A DNA stretch of 35,462 nt from Pontiellaceae bacterium (GTDB lineage Bacteria; Verrucomicrobiota; Kiritimatiellia; Kiritimatiellales; Pontiellaceae), in assembly GCA_016937945.1 (NCBI GenBank), contig JAFGVP010000090.1, positions 1-35,462 on the forward strand, in the 5' to 3' direction. This document shows positions 1 through 9,045 of this stretch, piece by piece (within the stretch, counting starts at the first letter, position 1; every line of letters starts with the position of its first letter). A program made the position numbers and the translations under genes. The notes beneath the pieces were generated by a model. That model had not been told where the DNA came from and did not search any database. It worked only from the letters and a program-made list of their open reading frames with translations.

Positions 1-509
1 ATCTCATGCGCCACGCCGGCCGCCAGCAGACTCAGGGCGTGCAACCGCTCGGACTCAATGGACTCTGCCGTGGTCTCCCGCTCCCGCGTGACATCCCGGA
101 ATATGACAACCGCGCCCTCTTCCTTCTCATCCACAGCCGCCAGCGGGACCACATAAAACTCCATGAACCGATGCTGCGGATAGGTGATCTCGATTTCGCG
201 CCGGACCAGCTGACTCCACTCATACTCATCCAGATCCAGAACGAGATCCCAGTGAATATCCTTCAGGTACCGCTTGATCGGAATGCCGAGCGCCGTATCG
301 AGCCTGAAGCCGAGAAAAGACTCGGCCGCACGGTTTGCATAGACAATCTGTGCCTTGGGATCCAATACAATGATTCCCTCTTCAAGCGCCTGAAAAATCG
401 TTTCCATCAGCCCCTTTTCGTGCGCCAGACGCAGAAAGTACGACTGCAGACTGCCTTTATCCAGATGATCCAGATGATCGACCAGCTTTTCAAAAAATCC
501 AGGTTTCAT
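1..509 (-). CDS. PAS-domain sensor histidine kinase, N-terminal part (cut by window edge)
   Basis: The minus strand reads 169 codons from ATG at 509 before running off the window. The protein begins MKPGFFEKLVDHLDHL. A PAS domain occupies about residues 35-145, with the typical pattern GIIVLDPKAQIVYANRAAE at 45-63 and the PAC ending VVIFRDVTRERE. The start of a HisKA dimerisation domain follows, LHALSLLAAGVAHE, with the phosphoacceptor His at residue 168, almost the last residue visible. The ATPase domain must lie to the left. There is no membrane segment in the visible part, so it is probably a cytoplasmic sensor kinase. The architecture resembles NtrB-like or sigma-54-network kinases, but the ligand and partner are unknown. 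No strong ribosome-binding site precedes the ATG; a GTG lies further upstream in frame. Confidence 0.85.
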   Translation of the reverse strand, partial: MKPGFFEKLVDHLDHLDKGSLQSYFLRLAHEKGLMETIFQALEEGIIVLDPKAQIVYANRAAESFLGFRLDTALGIPIKRYLKDIHWDLVLDLDEYEWSQLVRREIEITYPQHRFMEFYVVPLAAVDEKEEGAVVIFRDVTRERETTAESIESERLHALSLLAAGVAHE

Positions 510-511
510 GC

Positions 512-525
512 TGGCACATGTGCCA
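512..525. promoter_or_regulatory. Perfect 14-bp palindrome just upstream of the kinase start
   Basis: TGGCACATGTGCCA reads the same on both strands and ends three bases upstream of the kinase ATG at 509. Its position would suit an operator or a translation-control site, but it is short, occurs once here, and may be chance. It is not a sigma-54 promoter, because the GG-N10-GC spacing is absent. Confidence 0.25.
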
Positions 526-731
526 TTACGGCACACATAATGCAACAAAAATATGTCGCATAAACATGAGACGTTATGTCGCTAAAGCACCCTGTTCAAC
601 CCGATTTCACATGCTTTCATCTGATTGTTCTGGCACGTTGGCATCAAATCGTATATTTTATTCCAGTCACTTGAGTGGAGCGTAAGCAGCTCTTGCGACG
701 GCATAGGAAATCAGAAACTACGGCAAAAAAG

Positions 732-1895
732 ATGAAAACAAAATCGTGTTACTCCACCCAAAGCGACCCCTATCGCGCAGGAAATGAAATCGGGGCGGGG
801 CTGGCCGAAATTGACCCGGAAGTCATATTCCTGTTTCCGTCCATTCACTATAGGGGGTCGCCCGAGCTGGCAGAAGCCATCTATGACGAGCTGAACACGG
901 ACAAAGCGATCCTGATCGGCAGCACCGGTGACGGTTTTTTTGAAAAGATGTATACCGGCCACGTCGGTGTGAGCGCACTAGGCATCAATAGCGGAGGAAA
1001 GATCCGATGGCACATGGCAGCAAGCACCGGAGTCGGCAGCGATCCCGTCCGCGCTGCAGCCCGATGCACGGAACAGCTTAAGCTCTCCCTGAGAACAAAC
1101 GAACCGAAGTTTTACTTTCTCTGCAGTGATTTCAGAACAGACACAACCCAACTGGTGAATGCCCTCAAATCCTCCATTCGCCCGCCCCTTGTGGGAGGAA
1201 GCGCGGCCGATGACTTCAGCTTTGATCGATGCTATGTATATGCCAACCGCGAAGTACGCGAGGACTGCATGGCTCTACTGGCCGCAGAAGGCGACTTTGA
1301 ATATGAAATTCTCGTGGCGAATGAGATGCAGGATCTCGGCCGCCCGGGAATCATCACGGCATGCCATGGGACCATGGTACAAACGATTAACGAACGCCCT
1401 GCCAACCAGTTTATTGAAGAGGAAACCGGCCAGCCGCTCAACTCACTGAACGAAGGAGTGCTGACCATAAAGCTTATGAACAGCAAAAACGAAGAGCCGC
1501 ACCTGCGCTCGATGCTGCTCGTCGGCGACAGCGAGCATGAAGGAAGCATTCTGCTGTTCGGCGGTGTAGATAATGGCGATGTTGCACAAATCTGCCACGC
1601 GCCGCCGGAGCGGGTGCTTGAAAATTTCCGGCAGCTGGCAGGCTCAATTAAGAATCTCAACTTTGTCCCCAGTGCCGCCCTGCTGGTCTCGTGCGCCGGA
1701 CGAAAACGGGTGCTGGGAGAATCCATTCGAGAGGAAGTCGAGCTCCTTAAAAAGCAAAACCCTGAAATCCAGGCTATCGCCGGCTATCCATCGTACGGCG
1801 AATTCGGACCCATCCGCCAAAACGGAAGTTATTCAGCCACTCTATTCCACAACATGACCTGCATTATGCTCCTGATAGGAGAGAAAAACACGTGA
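732..1895 (+). CDS. FIST-domain sensory protein (FIST_N/FIST_C)
   Basis: The product is about 387 residues, with the layout of FIST proteins: an N-terminal FIST domain (about residues 10-200, with SDPYRAGNEIGAGL, VIFLFPSIHY, AILIGSTGDGFF and PPLVGGSAADDF) and a C-terminal FIST_C domain (about 210-375). FIST domains are predicted to sense small ligands, perhaps amino acids, and pair with histidine kinases, chemoreceptors or cyclic-di-GMP enzymes. No signal peptide or membrane helix is seen, so it is probably cytoplasmic. The next gene, a hybrid kinase, overlaps it by four bases, implying translational coupling and a shared function. I chose ATG 732 because homology begins right after it; an in-frame GTG at 675 would add 19 residues. 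Neither start has a clear ribosome-binding site. It is probably the input partner of the kinase. Confidence 0.82.
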   Translation: MKTKSCYSTQSDPYRAGNEIGAGLAEIDPEVIFLFPSIHYRGSPELAEAIYDELNTDKAILIGSTGDGFFEKMYTGHVGVSALGINSGGKIRWHMAASTGVGSDPVRAAARCTEQLKLSLRTNEPKFYFLCSDFRTDTTQLVNALKSSIRPPLVGGSAADDFSFDRCYVYANREVREDCMALLAAEGDFEYEILVANEMQDLGRPGIITACHGTMVQTINERPANQFIEEETGQPLNSLNEGVLTIKLMNSKNEEPHLRSMLLVGDSEHEGSILLFGGVDNGDVAQICHAPPERVLENFRQLAGSIKNLNFVPSAALLVSCAGRKRVLGESIREEVELLKKQNPEIQAIAGYPSYGEFGPIRQNGSYSATLFHNMTCIMLLIGEKNT

Positions 1896-3853
1896 ACTAC
1901 CGATTTTTCAGCCTAACCAACCCTTCGCCGGAAGGCTTTACCTGCCAGCGCCCCGAAAAACGCGATCTACTCGGATCGCACGTGGCCCTTCACGCCTGTA
2001 CCATTGAAGAGTGCACCGGCCTCATGGACCAATTCACTGAGCGGGTGGCCGGCCTGATTATCACCCCCGGAGAGCACTTCTCGTACAAGCCGATCGGACC
2101 GCACCTCTGGCACCTGCAAACATCACAGGACGCGCGCTATAAGCTGCAGGAGATCGCCGAATTTACGCTCCGGCAGATTGAGTCCGGGCTGGCCGCGGCC
2201 GAGGAAATCACGCAACTGAGAACCCAGCTTGAAAGAAGTCTGCGCGAACATCAGGAAGCACGAAGAGAGCATGGACACCAGAGCACCTATCTAACGGAAA
2301 AGGTGCAGACTCTTCGAGACGAAGTGCAGAAACGGCAGGCCATCGAAGCCCAGCTGCACATGTATAAGATTTTTTCGGAAAAAGCCGTACAGGGCATGGG
2401 ATGGATCAACCTCAAAGGCGATGTGATGTATGCCAACCCCGCGGCGCAGAAGATCATCACCGGCGCCCCCGAAAAAAACATTATCGGAACTAATATTGCC
2501 GATTTTTTTCCTCCGGACGAACACGCCCGCATCATGAACGAAATTATTCCATACGTCCTCGAGGAGGGACAATGGAGCGGCGAACTGCGGGTAAAGCGAA
2601 TCGGAACCGATGAACTCATTCCCATCGGCGACACCGCCAGCCTGATTCATGACACCCAGACCGGAGAACCGTTGCTCGCCAACGTGATTTATGACCTGAG
2701 AGATCAACGAAGAATCGAAGAAGAGCGGATTAAAATCAAAAAACTGGAATCGGTAGGTCAGCTTGCGGGCGGCATCGCACACGACTTTAATAACCTGCTC
2801 TCGTGCATTCTCGGAAATATTTCCCTCGCCGCTGAATCCCTTGAAATCAACTCCGATGCAGGCCATCTGCTTGAGGATGCCCGCAAAGCCACCCTGCAGG
2901 CCAAAGGCCTGACACAACAGCTGCTGACCTTCGCGGAAGGAGGCGACCCGATCCGGAAAACAGCTTCCATTGACAACGTCATTAAAGACTCGACTGAATT
3001 TGTCCTGCATGGCAGCAACATCAAATGCCGATACAACATTCCGGATGATTTATGGAAGGCTGAAATTGATGCCGGACAAATCAGTCAGGTTATACAGAAT
3101 CTGGTCCTGAATGCCATTGAAGCCATGCCGGACGGCGGCTCCATAACCGTGGCCTGCGGAAATAAGCCGGCCCGGAACGGCCATGATGCGGACTGCATTA
3201 AGATTATGGTTATTGATGAAGGATGCGGTATTTTACAGGAGGATCTGGAGCGGGTATTTGATCCCTACTTTACCACCAAGGACGGCGCCAGCGGTCTGGG
3301 ACTTTCTATCTGCCACTCCATTATTTCCAAGCACGGGGGCAGCATCTCCATTGAATCACATCCCGGGCACAGGACGTCAGTGAGTATTCTGATTCCTCGC
3401 ACGGTTGAAAAGGCGGAGGAGCCTGCAGCAGTACCCTTGCGCGAATCCCAACCGCTTGAATCCGGCAAACTCAGGATTCTTGTGATGGATGATGAACCCC
3501 TGATCCGTAAAACATGCCAACGCATTCTCACAAGACTCGGTCACGAAATTTACACCGCCAAAGACGGGAACGAGGCGGTGGAAGTGTACAGGCGGCAACA
3601 GCAGGCCAATGCCCCGATCCAGCTCTCTATCATGGACCTCACGATCCCGGGCGGACTCGGCGGCCAATACGCGGTCAAAGCGGTTAAAGAGATTGACCCC
3701 GGCGCTCTCGTTATTGTTGCCTCGGGCTACTCGAGCGACCCGGTCATGGCCAACTATACGGAGCACGGCTTTGCCGCCGCGATCGCAAAGCCGTTTGAAA
3801 TAGCCGAACTGCAGGAAGTCATCAATCAGCTGGGACGCGGCGCGCCGGCATAG
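1892..3853 (+). CDS. PAS hybrid sensor histidine kinase with C-terminal receiver
   Basis: This 653-residue soluble kinase starts at GTG 1892, overlapping the FIST gene stop. Residues 1-95 form a domain I do not recognise. Residues 100-155 look like a coiled coil, and PAS spans about 160-285. HisKA has LAGGIAHDFNNLLS with His297. The HATPase has its N box around LVLNAIEAM (400-412), VIDEGCGI with Asp442, and the glycine box GASGLGLSIC near 466-474. The receiver (about 527-645) has acidic LVMDDEP at 530-536, phosphoacceptor Asp582 in SIMDLTIPGG and Lys633 in AIAKPFE. All catalytic residues are present, so it should autophosphorylate and relay to its own receiver. Because it is coupled to the FIST gene, the natural inference is that FIST supplies the signal. 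No DNA-binding output is encoded next to it, so the downstream target is unknown. Confidence 0.9.
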   Translation: MNYRFFSLTNPSPEGFTCQRPEKRDLLGSHVALHACTIEECTGLMDQFTERVAGLIITPGEHFSYKPIGPHLWHLQTSQDARYKLQEIAEFTLRQIESGLAAAEEITQLRTQLERSLREHQEARREHGHQSTYLTEKVQTLRDEVQKRQAIEAQLHMYKIFSEKAVQGMGWINLKGDVMYANPAAQKIITGAPEKNIIGTNIADFFPPDEHARIMNEIIPYVLEEGQWSGELRVKRIGTDELIPIGDTASLIHDTQTGEPLLANVIYDLRDQRRIEEERIKIKKLESVGQLAGGIAHDFNNLLSCILGNISLAAESLEINSDAGHLLEDARKATLQAKGLTQQLLTFAEGGDPIRKTASIDNVIKDSTEFVLHGSNIKCRYNIPDDLWKAEIDAGQISQVIQNLVLNAIEAMPDGGSITVACGNKPARNGHDADCIKIMVIDEGCGILQEDLERVFDPYFTTKDGASGLGLSICHSIISKHGGSISIESHPGHRTSVSILIPRTVEKAEEPAAVPLRESQPLESGKLRILVMDDEPLIRKTCQRILTRLGHEIYTAKDGNEAVEVYRRQQQANAPIQLSIMDLTIPGGLGGQYAVKAVKEIDPGALVIVASGYSSDPVMANYTEHGFAAAIAKPFEIAELQEVINQLGRGAPA

Positions 3854-3889
3854 ACAGCGCGCCTGTTCCAACGAGCGGGCATCAGCCCG
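3839..3889. terminator. Possible bidirectional terminator region between convergent genes
   Basis: Two short GC-rich hairpins span the gap between the convergent kinase and chemoreceptor genes. GGCGCGC (3839-3845) pairs with GCGCGCC (3857-3863), and CGGGC (3876-3880) pairs with GCCCG (3885-3889). Neither is followed by a clear T run, and each overlaps a coding end, so this is weak. Confidence 0.25.
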
Positions 3890-5630
3890 AAACCCCCATC
3901 ACCAGCTGCCCCAACGCACCGACGATTTCGTCCATGCTTTGAGCCTGACTGAGCAGTTCCGTTGCCGCACTGGCCGACTCTTCTGCATGAGCAGCATTAC
4001 CCTGGGTAACACGGTCAATCTGGGTAATTGCAGCGCTGATCTGCGTCAGGCCGATCGCCTGTTCGCGGCTTGATCCGGCAATCTCCTCGATTAACGCGGA
4101 TGTTCCGGATACTTTCTCAACGATCTCGATCAGAGCGGCTTCTGCATCACTCACCACGACTTCGCCATTTTTCGCATGCGAGACCGCCTCATCAATCAGC
4201 GCCGTGGTTTCCCGTGCTGCTTCCGCAGAACGACGAGCCAGGTTACGCACCTCTTCAGCCACGACCGCAAAACCTCTTCCGGCTTCTCCGGCACGGGCGG
4301 CTTCAACGGCGGCATTCAGTGCAAGCAGATTGGTCTGGAAAGCAATCTCATCAATGACCTTCACGATATTGGCGGTCTTCGAGGAACTCGACCGGATATC
4401 ATTCATAGCGGCCTCAACCTTCCGCATTGCCTCACTGCCGGCCGTCGCGGCGCCGGCGGCACCGGCGGCCAGCTCGTTCGCGGTCTCGGCACTTGTTGCC
4501 GATTTATCGGTGATCGTGGAAATCTCTTCAAGACTGCTCACACTCTCTTCCAGCGCAGCAGCCTGCTCGGAAGCACCACTGGCCTGCGACTGGGCCGAGG
4601 AAGCGATCTGATGCGAAGCACTGGCGACGTTTTCAGATCCGGCCTTCAGATCGCGAACCATGGCACTGAGCACATGCACCATCCGCTGAACCGACCAGAT
4701 CAAGAGAACCGTTACAAACAACACGGTCAGCCCGGCCAAAACCAGCACGGTATTCTTGACCGTCTGGTTTTCCTGCTCAAGCAGTGCGAGCTCACTCTCT
4801 GCGTCACTTGCCTTGCCCTTGATTTGGATAATACTCGCATCGATGCGGCTTTCAATGGATGCCCCCAGCTTATCAAGATGACCTCGCATAACGGCAAAGG
4901 CCTGATCTGACTCAGCGGCGTGCATCTTGCGCTGTACAACATTCACGGCAATTTCATCGGCCTGTTGAAACACACTGACTGCCAACGCATTCCATGACTC
5001 AAATTCTGCGAGAAAATTGGCATAAGCCGTCTTTGCCTCTGCACTGAATACCGCGGAAGCAGCGGCGCAGCGCTCCTTCACCTGATCGGCATTCTCAAGA
5101 TAGGTTGCTTCGTGCGCCTGAATCTTCTCAAGATCGGTTTCATCATACAGACTCAGCAGCGCGACAAAAGACTGGTAGAGGTCCCGATCCGCATTGACCA
5201 GCAGGCACGTGGCATCAAGCAACGGAACCGCCGACGCGGCACCGGCATCACTTTTTATAAGTTCAGCAGTCTGAGCTTCGATAAGTCCCACCACTTGGTC
5301 CAGATCATCGCGCATAGCTGCAAAAGAAGCACTCACGGAATTCATCTTGGATTGCTGCTCAAGCAGACCGGCCTTCAATGCGGATGAGTCCTGCAACACC
5401 TGACCGCCGGCAGCACTCCATTGGTCATATGATCCCTTAAACGTGCTATACATCTGCATTTCATCGGCGTCCATAACAGCGCTCGAATGTGCGACCCGAT
5501 CATGGATCTGGACTTTGTTTTCCTGATGGTCTGCAGCAATCTGATCCAAACTGCCCAGATTTTCCTTATCCATCACTTTGTGCTCGGCCACATAGGCCTG
5601 ATAAACGCAACAAAACCACTTGCTGCGCAT
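3882..5630 (-). CDS. Methyl-accepting chemotaxis protein lacking its first transmembrane helix
   Basis: Chemoreceptors signal ligand binding to CheA/CheW. Numbered from ATG 5630 (582 residues), there is a helical sensor region (about 10-290), one membrane helix at about 293-315 ([18 protein letters not shown]), and a cytoplasmic hairpin whose tip [19 protein letters not shown] (about 428-446) is diagnostic. The sensor region is a duplication: residues 8-80 align without gaps to 150-222 (YQ..VA, EN, W.A, VFQ/VLQ), about 22 identities. Repeat two is preceded by a helix ending NADRDLYQ. Repeat one has no such helix and there is no first membrane segment, only MRSKWFC before VYQAY. The N-terminus therefore seems to have been deleted. 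No HAMP domain is obvious. A sigma-54 promoter sits immediately upstream, and its predicted start falls at about 5631, so translation may start at 5630 (leaderless) or at GTG/ATG codons near 5573-5591. A TTG at 5666 would lie upstream of the transcript. Confidence 0.85.
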   Translation of the reverse strand: MRSKWFCCVYQAYVAEHKVMDKENLGSLDQIAADHQENKVQIHDRVAHSSAVMDADEMQMYSTFKGSYDQWSAAGGQVLQDSSALKAGLLEQQSKMNSVSASFAAMRDDLDQVVGLIEAQTAELIKSDAGAASAVPLLDATCLLVNADRDLYQSFVALLSLYDETDLEKIQAHEATYLENADQVKERCAAASAVFSAEAKTAYANFLAEFESWNALAVSVFQQADEIAVNVVQRKMHAAESDQAFAVMRGHLDKLGASIESRIDASIIQIKGKASDAESELALLEQENQTVKNTVLVLAGLTVLFVTVLLIWSVQRMVHVLSAMVRDLKAGSENVASASHQIASSAQSQASGASEQAAALEESVSSLEEISTITDKSATSAETANELAAGAAGAATAGSEAMRKVEAAMNDIRSSSSKTANIVKVIDEIAFQTNLLALNAAVEAARAGEAGRGFAVVAEEVRNLARRSAEAARETTALIDEAVSHAKNGEVVVSDAEAALIEIVEKVSGTSALIEEIAGSSREQAIGLTQISAAITQIDRVTQGNAAHAEESASAATELLSQAQSMDEIVGALGQLVMGVSG

Positions 5631-5641
5631 CCCTAACGTAG

Positions 5642-5657
5642 AGCAAACAAAGTGCCA
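5642..5657 (-). promoter_or_regulatory. Sigma-54 (RpoN) promoter of the chemoreceptor gene
   Basis: The minus strand reads TGGCAC-TTTGT-TTGCT, an exact match to the -24/-12 consensus, with GG and GC separated by ten bases. The predicted transcription start is about 5631. A 17-bp inverted repeat, TAATGT-N5-ACATTA at 5682-5698, lies about 60 bases upstream of the start and could bind an activator, although enhancer sites are usually further away. The promoter implies control by a sigma-54-dependent AAA+ activator. Confidence 0.75.
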
Positions 5658-5805
5658 TAGTAGCAAATTATACTAATACGATAATGTTAAAGACATTAAC
5701 TGCCGACCGGCATGCGACTTAAGAAAATTTCAGGTCATAAATGACGATCAACAAGCGAGTTAATGAAGGGGCCTAAAGGTCGCAATTCTGATCATTAAAG
5801 AAGGA

Positions 5806-7554
5806 CTATTCGACACCCGCGCCGCTTTTCCAGTATGGCGAAGGAATGAACCCCAGTCCGCAAACCACCAGTTGGGAAAGCACGAAAACCATCAGCCAGA
5901 ATCCGGCGGAATCAGTAAATCCATAGGAGTGCAGCCCCACACTGAGCTGATTGACCCCGAACCACGACCACGCCGTCACGATATTACCGAAAACGGCCAT
6001 CACGGCAAAACCCCGATGTCGGATCATTCGGCCGTAGCGGGCATGAAGCAGAATCGCATTCCACATGACGATCAGAAGGGCGCCGTTTTCCTTCGGGTCC
6101 CAGCCCCAGAACCGCCCCCAGGAGTCATCTGCCCACAGACCGCCAAGCACCGTTCCGACAAAGCTGAACAGCAGCGCAAAGCAGGTGGTTCCATACATCA
6201 TGCGGTACATATCATCTTCGGTTGCCGCATCCAGCCGCCGCGTAAACAGACCGGCCAGAATATAAAACAGCCCCATTCCTCCTACGACAAATGTGGCCAC
6301 ATAGCCCATCGCCACGGTAATCACATGCGTCGCAAGCCAGAACCGCGTATCGAGCACCGCACGCATCTGCTCCATCGTATCGCCATCGCCGGCCAGATAC
6401 TGCGCGATCAGCAGGGTGAGAAAACCAGCAATACTGCCGATCAGATTACCGACGCCGCGCGTCCGGTCGCGGAAACCGATTTCCAGAATAATGCCGCAGG
6501 CCACGGCCGCCCAGCCGATAAAAATGGCGGAAGAATAGAGATTGGTAATCGGCGGATAGCCGGAAAGGAAACAGCGTGCAACAATTCCGAAGGTGTGCGG
6601 AATAAAAGAGGCAGCCATCAGGATTCCCGCAACATCCAGCAGCCCGTCCTTGCGCAGCAGCCAACCGAAACAGCTCAGCAGGAAAACCAGCAGATACATC
6701 CACTTAGCCCGCACAAACGCGTCAAGCCGGTTGAAAAAGAGCTCAAACCCGATCTTATGAAATGCGGCCGGATTCTCCTCATTCAGCTGCGAGCCATATT
6801 CCATCAGCGACCGGTTGAATCCGTCCACATCGCCGACGCGATACGCCTGCAGAAATGCCGCATATTTCATCGCCAGCGGATCCGCCGACGTCATGGGCCC
6901 TGAAAGCAGCGAGCTCATCAGCGGGCGCCAGCGCTCCTGCCCCGTATGCGGGGCAACAGCCAGCGGAATCGAGTTGCGCTCCAGCTGCATATAGCGCTGC
7001 GCCGTCGCAAGGCGTTGCTCCAGCGGAATCACGGAAGGATCTTCGAACGATGCCAGCGTACTCTCAAAAAGAAAGACCTTGTTGGACAGCCTGATAATCT
7101 GCCGATCGTAAAGATCGCGGGCCCGGTTTTCTTTGGCAAAGGCCGTTCGGGCCAGCTGATCCAGCTCCTCCATACGCGGCGCCAGCTCCATGTAGGAATA
7201 GCGGAAGCGCTTACGCTCCTCAAGCCCCAGACTGGAGAGCACGTCCAGGTTTTCGATCCGGAATACTTTATAGTCCAGCGCCTCGTGCTTTCCCGAAATG
7301 CCGTCGAGCAACCACTCCACGGCGGAAAGGCTCCTGCCGTCATCCGTGCGGATCGACTGCCGCCCAGAGAGCACGGTCAGCAGGTTGCGAGCAAAGGTAT
7401 CCACCGGTTTCCGGCGCCCCTCATACTTCAGCGGAAGCCTTGCAAACGCCTGCGTCTGAAAGGTGTCCGGCGCCTGCTTCGGCGGAGCAATTCCGATCAG
7501 GAAAATGAATGCCGCAAAGAAAAGCGTTAACAGGCGGATGATTGTACGCAGCAT
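5806..7554 (-). CDS. ccsA: Cytochrome c assembly protein CcsA/CcmC-like (system II)
   Basis: This integral membrane protein of 582 residues handles heme for attachment to apocytochromes c. The family's WWD motif is clear at about 474-491 (WADDSWGRFWGWDPKENG). Conserved histidines that could ligate heme lie at about 320, 410, 504 and 542. Residues 1-22 form an N-terminal membrane anchor, followed by a long extracytoplasmic region (about 25-280) and then a C-terminal block of eight or so helices. The long N-terminal extension is found in CcsA proteins of several non-proteobacterial phyla. Its ATG overlaps the stop of the upstream resB gene by one base (TGATG), so the two are translationally coupled and together form the heme export and ligation complex. 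Confidence 0.92.
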   Translation of the reverse strand: MLRTIIRLLTLFFAAFIFLIGIAPPKQAPDTFQTQAFARLPLKYEGRRKPVDTFARNLLTVLSGRQSIRTDDGRSLSAVEWLLDGISGKHEALDYKVFRIENLDVLSSLGLEERKRFRYSYMELAPRMEELDQLARTAFAKENRARDLYDRQIIRLSNKVFLFESTLASFEDPSVIPLEQRLATAQRYMQLERNSIPLAVAPHTGQERWRPLMSSLLSGPMTSADPLAMKYAAFLQAYRVGDVDGFNRSLMEYGSQLNEENPAAFHKIGFELFFNRLDAFVRAKWMYLLVFLLSCFGWLLRKDGLLDVAGILMAASFIPHTFGIVARCFLSGYPPITNLYSSAIFIGWAAVACGIILEIGFRDRTRGVGNLIGSIAGFLTLLIAQYLAGDGDTMEQMRAVLDTRFWLATHVITVAMGYVATFVVGGMGLFYILAGLFTRRLDAATEDDMYRMMYGTTCFALLFSFVGTVLGGLWADDSWGRFWGWDPKENGALLIVMWNAILLHARYGRMIRHRGFAVMAVFGNIVTAWSWFGVNQLSVGLHSYGFTDSAGFWLMVFVLSQLVVCGLGFIPSPYWKSGAGVE

Positions 7555-8975
7555 CAGTTGTCCCTCCGCAAATAGTGCCTGAACGTCAGAATAAACTGCG
7601 CCGTCATACCCACAAAAACAATCATGCAGGAGAGATACGGAATCATCCAGACATCGTTCCGGACAACCTGCAGCACGGTTCCGCTGTCATCGGGCAGATA
7701 GCCGGATTGATAAAACGTGCGCCGCGCATACCGCAGCGGATTGTTCATCCAGATGCGCAGTTCGCGATCAACCTCATCCCCCTGATTCACCAGCCGGATC
7801 TCGCTCGAAAAATCACGCGGCATCTGGGTGCCTTCATACCGCTCATGCCGGAAATCCAACAACGTGATCGCATACGCACTGCCCGATGGCGATTTCAGGT
7901 ATTCCCGCTTCGGCCGGAAATAAACTTCATATGAGCGGCCCCCTACCCCGATATGCGTCGGCATGTCCCACGCCCGTTTAACAAAGTTCGGATAAAACCA
8001 CGTCGTCAGGATATAACGCCCGAGCGATGCTCCGCTTTCGCGATCAATCAGTTCCACATCGACCGCCGGTGCATTACGCTCGCCCATGGTGCCGCTTACC
8101 GACCGTTTTGCCGCAATATACAGACGCGAACCATACCCTTCATATGCGGGATAACGGTCCCGGTTGGCCGCAGGCACATTATCCAGCGGCACCGGACTGT
8201 TGGAATTCAGCATGTAGCGATGCACTTTAATATCAAACGGCTGGCCGGCAGGATGCAGTACATCGCCATTTTTGAGCATCCGGTGCGGAATTGCGGTAAC
8301 CACCTGCCGAGCAGGATCCGTGGTTTCCGTAAACGCCAGCTCAAACTCGCGGGTGCGATCGACATAACTGACGGTTTCCCCCTCCTCCAGCGTCATCGAG
8401 GATTCAACCGCAAAATGCGCCGTAACAAATTCCCCGATCAACAGAAACAGGATCCCGCCGTGCAACATCACCATTCCGGCGCGCTGTCGATAGAGCAGAT
8501 GGCACGCAAAGAAAAGAACGCCGGCCGCCAGCGTACCGCGCCCCAGGCGAAAGAACACGCGCCAGAACGCATCATCCTCCGTAATCGCCACCGGTGCCGT
8601 ACCCCAGCCGAACATCACACCGGCCACGACAATCACTCCCAATATCAGCGCCAGAAGACCGGCCGTAAGTCGCCGCCCGCGGGCCAGCACTTTGAAGGTC
8701 GATGAATGTACTGCGATCAGGTTCAGCGAAAGCAGGCATCCGATCAGAAACCCGCCGGGAAAAGGAATCCTCAGATCATGCGGAATATTCCAGTTGCGCG
8801 GAAAAAAGATATAAAGGTCAATGTACGCAATGTAGCACCGGAAATACTGTTCCATGACGGTCCAGATGTCCCGGTCCACCTGCGCCAGCGTGCCGGCGAA
8901 AACCAGCACCATGCCCAGCGCCAGCAGCACAACCGTGAGCTTCAGCGATAGAAAAAAATCAATGACCTTGTTCAT
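7554..8975 (-). CDS. resB: Cytochrome c biogenesis protein ResB (Ccs1)
   Basis: The protein has 473 residues. N-terminal membrane helices include about 9-30 (LSLKLTVVLLALGMVLVFAG), with three more by about residue 170. A large extracytoplasmic domain spans about 175-440, and a last helix near 445-465 (YLSCMIVFVGMTAQFILTF). The start MNKVIDFFLSLKLTVVLL and the GTLAQVDRDIW segment are typical of ResB. ResB works with CcsA to deliver heme and join it to CXXCH apocytochromes outside the membrane. It is the middle gene of a lipoprotein-resB-ccsA operon: 70 bases separate it from the upstream lipoprotein, and its stop overlaps the ccsA start. I see nothing degenerate in it. Confidence 0.9.
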   Translation of the reverse strand: MNKVIDFFLSLKLTVVLLALGMVLVFAGTLAQVDRDIWTVMEQYFRCYIAYIDLYIFFPRNWNIPHDLRIPFPGGFLIGCLLSLNLIAVHSSTFKVLARGRRLTAGLLALILGVIVVAGVMFGWGTAPVAITEDDAFWRVFFRLGRGTLAAGVLFFACHLLYRQRAGMVMLHGGILFLLIGEFVTAHFAVESSMTLEEGETVSYVDRTREFELAFTETTDPARQVVTAIPHRMLKNGDVLHPAGQPFDIKVHRYMLNSNSPVPLDNVPAANRDRYPAYEGYGSRLYIAAKRSVSGTMGERNAPAVDVELIDRESGASLGRYILTTWFYPNFVKRAWDMPTHIGVGGRSYEVYFRPKREYLKSPSGSAYAITLLDFRHERYEGTQMPRDFSSEIRLVNQGDEVDRELRIWMNNPLRYARRTFYQSGYLPDDSGTVLQVVRNDVWMIPYLSCMIVFVGMTAQFILTFRHYLRRDN

Positions 8976-9045
8976 GAACCCTCAATAAGACAGAAGCGAA
9001 CCCCGATATACAAGGTTTTCGGCCCCGGTCCGGCGCAAAACCGTT

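Noticed and set aside
631-645. TGGCACGTTGGCA upstream of the FIST gene, resembling a sigma-54 element
   Set aside because: No GC is found ten bases after GG, so the -12 element is missing.
5872-6903. A 343-codon plus-strand open frame
   Set aside because: It is antisense to ccsA, is rich in His, Gln and Arg, and has no domain. The WWD motif on the minus strand is decisive.
7953-8705. A 250-codon plus-strand open frame
   Set aside because: It is the antisense shadow of resB.
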